Shown here: positions 59,249 to 64,000 of the stretch, piece by piece
How positions within the stretch are numbered: position 1 is the first letter of the stretch
How the letters are laid out: each line of letters opens with the position of its first letter
NCBI GenBank assembly: GCA_922989275.2
Contig: OV277866.1
Location: forward strand, 37,775,246-37,839,245
Origin: Gari tellinella
Taxonomy: Eukaryota; Mollusca; Bivalvia; Cardiida; Psammobiidae
Reading direction: 5' to 3'
DNA length: 64,000 bases
Notes under the pieces: generated by a model
Databases searched by the model: none
Told to the model about the DNA's origin: nothing
Seen by the model: only the letters and a program-made list of their open reading frames with translations
Program-made: the position numbers and the translations under genes

Positions 59249-59463
59249 TTAACCCTTTACCCCATAGCCTGTTTCTACTTCTGAAAAAAATGTGACCACT
59301 TAAGACAGGTTGAAAGTACTTTCAGCCTTCTTTAAGCTTTTATCTGCAAAAATACAGAAAGTATTTCATATGATTTTTATTTGTGACAGTATAATATTGA
59401 AACTAATTTCTTCAGTATATGAAGGAATTAAGTAAAGGCGTATTTATGGGGGGAAAGGGTTAA
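59249..59463 (+). mobile_element. M1 MITE with centrally deleted HP1
   Basis: Ends TTAACCCTTTACCCCATAGC and TATGGGGGGAAAGGGTTAA. The hairpin is shortened to AGGTTGAAAGTACTTTCAGC: about 11 bp of each arm joined at the centre, the apex lost symmetrically. Confidence 0.8.
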
Positions 59464-60289
59464 ATCGAAACAAAAAGCCAAGATCTAAAAATAAAAAAAG
59501 AAGAAGATTAGACACTTCTAGCTCTTAGTGGTTTTGTAAAGATCTAGATCTACGCTACGTGTACGCTGCTTTAAAGTCTAGAGTCTACCATAAAACTCGA
59601 ATTTAAATCTTAAATTAAAATTCATTTAGGCCTATCTAAAAGTTGTTTTAATTTTATTTTTTCGACAGAAATGACAAGTGTAAAGCTACACCTAGAAATT
59701 AAAACGATAAAACTAGATCCAACTAAAATCGGTTTTGGACTAAAGTAAGATCGCTCTATCAGATCGGGATCTAGAGAATCGCGATGATTAAATTAAGAAA
59801 GAAAAACGATCTAGATCTATCCGTACAATATGTAGATCTAGTGATGTTTAATTTTTTTCATTTAGAATTTCTGTAACGTTGAATTCTTAAACCGAGACGA
59901 ACCAGGTAGAAAATGCTGATTTGTAAACGAGTTGGTAGATCTAAGCCAGTTCAATATTTAGGTCTAGATCAGCACAATATCGCTCTGATTATCAGATTAT
60001 TTTTATCATAGATCTAGATCTAATAATTATATATATATAATCATCATACCCGATGATTAAATCAAGGTATTATGGATGTCGCCATAACAAACTTATGTAT
60101 AGAATTTGGAAATAATTATCACTGCTTCTTTATTATTTTCCGCAGTTATTAAACACTACCACAGTTCTTAAAAGACGCGTCATTTTCGAGTTTTGACAGT
60201 TAGAAGTAAGAATAATCTGAACAAAGTCCAATCATCAATTAACTGGGTACGACGTACACTCGTTAATTATTGTTTGGTAAATGCCGACT
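59464..60289. other. AT-rich stretch with many AGATCT motifs
   Basis: TAGATCTAG-type words recur often between 59530 and 60020, without regular spacing. No gene is supported. Confidence 0.4.
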
Positions 60290-61640
60290 AAATAAAAGAA
60301 ACAGTTTGCACGAAGGTGTAAATGAACCCATCTCTTTATTTTCGGCGCTCCAGTGGGTGGTCTCATTAAAATTAAAATTTGTAGCAGAATGCTTAGGCCA
60401 TAACTTGAAATAAGTCCGAGCTACATTGAAAACTGATTTCTTATCAAATTTTAAAAGCTCAAATTGAAGTTTTATGCCTTTACGGCAGGGCGCCTGTTCA
60501 ATCTTTTTATATCCAGCTACATCGGATGGTCTCATTAATATTCAATTTCTAGCAAAATGCATTGACATATGAACATGGAAATTTAACCAACACTGAAACT
60601 AAGTCTGGGCTACGTGACAAACAACTTTTTTGGTAATATTTGAAAGCGCAAACCAAAGTTTTAAGCGTAGCAAGGCTAAGTTTCATCTATTTTTATTCGG
60701 CGCTCCAGTGGGTGGTCTCTTAAAAATTAAAAATTGTAACAGAATGCATCGACCTATGGACATGAAAATTAGGCAACAACTTGAAATAAGTCCAAGCTAC
60801 ATTGGAAACTCATTTTTATGAAATTTTAAAAGCTCAAACTGTAGTTTAAAGCCTTTACGGCAAGGCGCCTGTTTCATCTATTTATATCCATCTTCAGCAG
60901 ATGGTCTCATTAAAATTGAAATTTGTAGCAGAATGCATTGACATATGGACATGGAAATTTAACCAACACTAGAAATAAGTCTGGGCTACGTGACAAACAA
61001 CTTTTTTGGTAATATTTGAAATCGCAAACCAAAGTTTTAAGCGTAGCAAGGCTAAGTTTCATCTATTTTTATTCGGCGCTCCAGTGGGTGGTCTCTTAAA
61101 AATTAAAAATTGTAACAGAATGCATCGACATATAGACATGAAAATTAGGCAACAACTTGAAATAAGTCCAAGCTACATTGAAAACTCATTTTTATGAAAT
61201 TTTAAAAGCTCAAACTGTAGTTTAAAGCCTTTACGGCAAGGCGTCTGTTTCATATTTTTATATCCATCTTCAGCAGATGGTCTCATTAAAAGTGAAATTT
61301 GTAGCAGAATGCATTGACATATGAACAGGAAAATTTAACCAACAATAAAACTAAGTCTGGGCTACGTGAAAAACAACTTTTTTTGTAATATTTGAAAGTG
61401 CAAACCAAAGTTTTAAGCGTAGCAAGGCTCAGTTTCATCTCTTTATATTCGGCACTCCTGTGGGTGGTCTTTTTAAAATTAAATTTTGAAGCAGAATGCA
61501 TCGACATATGAACAAGAAAATAAGGCCACGACTTAACTAAGACTCAGCTACATGGAAATTTAATTCTTATTAACATTTGAAACCTGACTCTGAAGATCCA
61601 AGCATTTACGGCTAGCCATTTTGGCTTATACCGCTGGTAC
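60290..61640. repeat. Tandem array of 376-bp dimeric units
   Basis: CGGC(G/A)CTCCNGTGGGTGGT anchors fall at 60343, 60698, 61074 and 61450, spaced 355, 376 and 376 bp. Each unit consists of two diverged halves of about 188 bp. One contains CGCTCCAGTGGGTGGTCTC and the other TCTTCAGCAGATGGTCTCA, each followed by ATTAAAATT and GCAGAATGCATTGACATA-like sequence. It is a higher-order repeat. Confidence 0.75.
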
Positions 61641-61989
61641 GCGAGTCGCCATTTTCCACATCATTTTTTTCTGCTCATTTATTCATCATTTTTTCACTTT
61701 AATGACGCAACACATTGTCAATTACATAAAATAATTATATAAAAGATTTCAGATAATCGTGAATGAAGAAAATGCCGCGTTCACGCCGTCGAGAAGCAAG
61801 TTTTTCATAAACAAGTTAAAAAAATAAAATAAAAAGCAACACCGAGTAGTCATCGATTTAACAGCAAAAACACGGGAAATAGCTTCTGTTTAATCCACAA
61901 CTCATATTTATTGAGTTTAATATGAATACAATCACAAAATATCGTATTAAAACGTTATAAAGAGAAAATCTGAAACACAACTGATCACT

Positions 61990-62075
61990 ATGCGGTTGTT
62001 TTTTCAATATGGCGGCGTTGTTAAATAAGCGCGGGTGAAGGCAAAAGTCACGTGACTGCCTCAAACTATGTCACT
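61990..62075. promoter_or_regulatory. Promoter-like motifs
   Basis: CAATATGGCGGCG at about 62007 resembles a YY1 site, and GTCACGTGACTG at about 62047 is a perfect E-box palindrome in a locally GC-richer stretch. It lies upstream of the LRR gene and could serve it or a divergent gene; no transcript start can be read from sequence alone. Confidence 0.25.
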
Positions 62076-62159
62076 TCCTTTCAACGGACACCTGTTACAA
62101 AGAGAAAGAAGGAAAAATCCCGACCTGGGAATCCCTCTCTGTATGTCTCTGGTTGAACC

Positions 62160-63370
62160 TGATCTGACATTCCAAGATTATAAACACTTATGACCTTATC
62201 AGTTCTCATTTACCAAATACTTTTATTCAGGATCAGATTATGACTACTAAATCAAATTATCTGATTGTCTCTGAATGGTCAAAAAAAATTAGAAATTAAT
62301 GATGGAAATTTCACTTTATTCATGTATCTTTAACCATCTGGATGTTTCATAACTGAAACTGACTGGTCAGTGGTTGAGCTTGAGAGAGCAACAGCCAAAT
62401 AAAAATGAATTTGACAGCATTTAAATTGGAGTTGGATCCAAATAAGCACGTTCAAAACTGTACCAGTAACATATATTTACCAAAATATAGCAGCTTGACG
62501 TTACATTCCGACCCACTGCACATGTAATTTACTAGAATATCAAAATCTCTTTAAATACACTCATATCTACACAACTATAAATAGATTTGCGATGACTGAA
62601 TTTTAGTGTAAAATATAAAAATAGATTTTAGTTTGGAGGAGTGCCATTTGAGCTAGATGGGGGAATAAAACATTAAATGATGATATAAAATACTATCAAA
62701 GACAGGTGAACATTATTTTCTATTATTTGAAAGATGTCTAAAACGTTTAATTGATAAAAAGAATAGCATAATAACAAGAATATTTTTCAGCATCAAATTT
62801 CATCACTAGACGCTTGTTATGTACTTGCGTCTATATGATATGAATCATTTTTCAACAGAATAAAACGTGGCCAAGATGGGCTAATTTCGGCTTGAAAACC
62901 CGGTCCCGACGACAACTTGTCAATACAATTACAATAGAGTTCTTTCTTGAAAAGGACACTAGTTAATCCTAAAACTCGGATTTAGGATTTTTCTACCACT
63001 GGTTTCAGAAGCAGAACTTTTTTTAAAAATATTTTTTTACCAAATGGGAAGTAGAATTCTAATTTCTTTAAACATTTTAGCACATAGATCTAGATCTATT
63101 CTAATAGAAATCGTGCTTTTAACTCATCTGAGTAATACCAATACAGCTTTGGAGGCCCTGCTGGGGTTCGAAACCCAACTGACACATCTCCTACTCGTCA
63201 TGTGAGTCTATACCGGTGGTCGGCTTATTACATTTAAAGAGACTCGCAACCAGATTTAGCATTAAAAATAGTAATTTGTAAATATGTGTCAAACGCTTAT
63301 ATAAACGGTAAAGAATTAGTTAAGGATAAGAAATTCTGTTTAAAAAATATATATCAATGAAAAAAAAATA
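62160..63370. other. Unannotated stretch
   Basis: No supported gene. A B-box-like GGGGTTCGAAACCC lies at about 63172-63185 without a tRNA fold. Confidence 0.4.
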
Positions 63371-63372
63371 TT

Positions 63373-63460
63373 GCGCTCTGGTAGGATTCGAACCCGGGGC
63401 CCAGCATGGGAGGGCAGAAGGATAAATAAAGAACCCGCTTAGACCACTGGGCCACGGGAC
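63373..63460 (-). pseudogene. tRNA-like sequence (Leu/Ser-type), pol III boxes only
   Basis: On the minus strand GTCCCGTGGCCCAGTGGTCT then AAGCGGG gives an A box (TGGCCCAGTGG) and GGGTTCGAATCC a B box. The spacing fits a class II tRNA with a long variable arm. The acceptor ends do not pair and the T stem is broken, so it is a tRNA pseudogene or a SINE head, not a working tRNA. Confidence 0.45.
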
Positions 63461-63838
63461 TATTCATACACCCCGGCTCGATTTAACGTATTTGAGCATG
63501 TAGCGATGGAAAGTACATACAACTACATAATTCGGCTCGGGTTTATGTCTGAGCCCGTGATCAATTTCTATAGCGACTTTCGACGCTATGGAAAAAACGA
63601 TGGAAAAAATCTAAAAAATAAGATTTGAAAACTTTTCTAGAGGGTGTTTTTAGACTGGTCATATTTTTCCAATGCCAGATGCACGATTATGCTACCCTTT
63701 TGGTTATACATGTATTTGAGTATTTTCTTTTATTGTTGCAAATGCACCATCTGGTTACGAGTCGCTTTAAATGGAGAGAGTGGAGGAGCTTCTTCTTGAA
63801 ATATGCTAAAGAAGGCTCGTACGTGCAAGAAGAAAATA

Positions 63839-64000
63839 CAATGCTCCCTCTCTGCAACGACATCCAATGGGAGACACAGATAGTGTGTGTTGTTCAAAGG
63901 GATTCGTAATGGAGAGGCAGAATTAAGACTTGGTTTCATTCATTAACAGCTTGAATGCAGATCAGACGCCGCATAACGCGGCGTCTGATCTCTATTCAAT
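63839..64000. mobile_element. M6 MITE, cut by the window end
   Basis: Left CAATGCTCCCTCTCTGCAAC, interior with GTGTGTTGTTCAAAGGGATT, then HP2 (CAGCTTGAATGCAGATCAGA / CGGCGTCTGATCT) running off the end. Confidence 0.7.

Larger units (their letters stand above)
57898..62158. repeat. Long-range inverted repeat bounding 4.2 kb
   Basis: About 33 bp at 57899-57931 (GAACCAGAGACATACAGAGA then GGGATTCCCAGGT) recur inverted at 62124-62158. They could be terminal repeats of one element or the stem of an HP2-type hairpin with an enormous insertion, since GCAAACAGTGT lies just left. No target duplication is obvious. The interior contains two tandem arrays and an M1. Confidence 0.55.

Noticed and set aside
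63143..63222. Possible second tRNA around GGGGTTCGAAACCC
   Set aside because: Only a B-box-like word is present; no acceptor, D or anticodon stem can be drawn.

Overview
This window looks like nuclear DNA of a bivalve mollusc, probably a heterodont clam or mussel. It is AT-rich and intron-bearing and has no prokaryotic gene density. It carries bivalve-style repeats: elements opening with a GGCC hairpin plus ATCGCTCACCTG and closing with AGGTGAGCTAAAA after an ACGG-rich stretch, LINEs and a tRNA-derived SINE. The species is inference; the eukaryotic, repeat-dominated nature is seen directly.

One host gene can be built. It lies on the minus strand as ten coding exons between 57426 and 38439. 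All splice phases agree and give 564 codons plus stop. The product is a leucine-rich-repeat protein of the AMN1/ZYG11-like kind, with a putative VHL-box (elongin BC box plus Cul2 box) at its N-terminus. A seemingly complete non-LTR retrotransposon sits at about 9462-14304, with ORF1 and ORF2 in the same frame separated by one UAG. A 5'-truncated LINE of another kind lies at 7247-9247 (minus).

Almost everything else is short non-autonomous DNA elements (MITEs), each carrying a long internal palindrome. Local names used here: hairpin cassettes HP1 (arm AAAGCANNNTGAAAGTAAA), HP2 (arm GCAAACAGTKTRGANCC then GATCAGA), HP3 (arm GATTGGTCAGATTTGAGC) and HP4 (apex GAATCGTCTCTTCAAGACGA). Element families by their ends: M1 TTAACCCATTACCCCATAG (HP1); M2 CAGTAAAACCTCTCTAT with TA target (HP1); M3 CAGTGGAGAATCTGTTATTC with TA target (HP2); M4 TTAACCCTTTCACCGCCA and relatives (HP2); M5 TTAACTCATTCACCCCTGAA or TTAACTCTTTCCTCCCTGAA (HP2); M6 CAGTGCTCCCTCCCTA (HP2); M7 GGCTCCAGATAAGAGGGAG (HP4); M8 GGGTCCGTTTCATAAAAC (HP4); M9 CCAAGGTTATAAAG (HP3). 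The same cassette therefore occurs inside families with unrelated ends and different target sites (TTAA versus TA).

Layout: 1-7000 scattered MITEs and a 130-bp tandem repeat; 7050-9461 a four-level nest of elements; 9462-14304 the LINE; 14600-22100 MITEs nested in one another; 22100-27300 mostly unique sequence with a few hairpins; 27331-29807 two pearl/Helentron-like arrays of 161-bp units; 30000-38400 MITEs, including a 918-bp element in a hairpin apex; 38439-57426 the LRR gene, whose introns are largely MITEs, two further array elements (145-bp units at 40892-42275) and an HP2-derived satellite (47845-48880); 57850-64000 the upstream region, with a 4.2-kb-spaced inverted repeat, 170-bp and 376-bp tandem arrays, and tRNA-like and M6 sequence at the end.
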